Of a DNA stretch of 58,245 nucleotides, positions 58,120-58,245 are shown in pieces; the stretch's first letter is position 1, and every line of letters begins with the position of its first letter. The notes under the pieces were generated by a model that did not search any database, was not told the DNA's origin, and was given only the letters and a program-made list of their open reading frames with translations. This stretch comes from Agrilactobacillus fermenti (GTDB lineage Bacteria > Bacillota > Bacilli > Lactobacillales > Lactobacillaceae): NCBI RefSeq assembly GCF_021030645.1, contig NZ_JACGCJ010000017.1:1-58245 (forward strand), in the 5' to 3' direction. The position numbers and the translations under genes are program-made.

Positions 58120-58245
58120 ATCGAGTAGGAGACCCTAACGGGTCGGCCTCTCACACCACCGTACGTACGGTTCCGTATACGGCGGTTCAATAACTTAAGC
58201 GTTTCTGAATAGACTGGTACGTTGTGGACAGATTGATAAGTCCAC
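58120..58245 (-). mobile_element. 3' end of a group II intron (domains V and VI), cut by the window end
   Basis: On the minus strand 58156-58187 folds as domain V. It has a 9-bp lower stem with a CGC triad whose G faces U, a two-base bulge on the 3' side, a 4-bp upper stem and a GAAC loop. A domain VI-like hairpin follows (58130-58150, GACCC/GGGTC around GTTA). The intron seems to end near CTACTCGATT at about 58120. The rest of the intron, including any reverse transcriptase gene, lies beyond the window. No full protein frame can be judged here. Confidence 0.8.

Overview
This window is chromosomal DNA from a low-GC Gram-positive bacterium of the Lactobacillaceae. The evidence is the Lactobacillus-type gene order rbgA-rnhB-dprA-topA-trmFO-xerC-hslV-hslU, the PyrR-attenuated operon pyrR-pyrP-pyrB-pyrC-carA-carB-pyrK-pyrD-pyrF-pyrE, strong GGAGG ribosome sites, frequent TTG/GTG starts, several DegV proteins and no respiratory genes. 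A citrate synthase/aconitase/isocitrate dehydrogenase operon together with pflBA is unusual among lactobacilli. A Loigolactobacillus-like lineage is only a weak guess.

Layout. 0.1-5.2 kb: a hemolysin III-type membrane protein on the minus strand, then a plus-strand cluster degV-SGNH hydrolase-ypmS-yozE-ctpA concerned with lipid and envelope functions. 5.2-15.7 kb: a dispersed intergenic repeat ending in a terminator, then ribosome assembly, DNA processing and topology, tRNA methylation, recombination and HslVU proteolysis, then an aldose epimerase-like gene where Bacillus has codY. 15.8-21.1 kb: plsY divergent from parE-parC. 21.1-24.7 kb: pyruvate formate-lyase and its activase behind a control region with a cre-like site and two intercistronic hairpins. 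24.9-32.3 kb: a LysR regulator, manganese-type pyrophosphatase and the acn-citZ-icd operon. citZ is broken by two frameshifts, one of them an exact 8-bp tandem duplication, while acn and icd look intact. 32.4-37.1 kb, minus strand: deoxynucleoside kinase and a PnuC-family transporter behind a pair of NrdR-like boxes, a second DegV, a phosphodiesterase-like enzyme and a MarR regulator with an operator-like palindrome. 37.2-38.9 kb: rqcH, followed by a second copy of the dispersed repeat. 39.1-50.9 kb: the complete de novo UMP operon with promoter, PyrR-binding loop and attenuator. 50.9-54.4 kb: rluD-type pseudouridine synthase, lspA, fhs and a small membrane protein. 54.5-58.1 kb: an RNase HI-like gene, a nitroreductase, a third DegV, a small unknown protein and lipoate ligase. 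The last ~125 bases are the 3' end (domains V and VI) of a group II intron on the minus strand.

How it fits together. PflBA makes formate and acetyl-CoA without oxygen, and Fhs can load formate onto tetrahydrofolate for purine synthesis. The pyr operon and the deoxynucleoside kinase/transporter pair supply pyrimidines and salvage deoxynucleosides. Aconitase and an isocitrate dehydrogenase that looks NAD-dependent could make 2-oxoglutarate from citrate, but with citZ broken the citrate would have to come from outside or from another gene.

Most of the window is ordinary conserved gene content. The points that most deserve follow-up are the broken citZ, the NrdR-like box pair, the dispersed repeat, the operator-like palindromes and the group II intron end. 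I saw no CRISPR array, tRNA, rRNA or prophage. Nothing here is convincing evidence of an undescribed multi-gene system.
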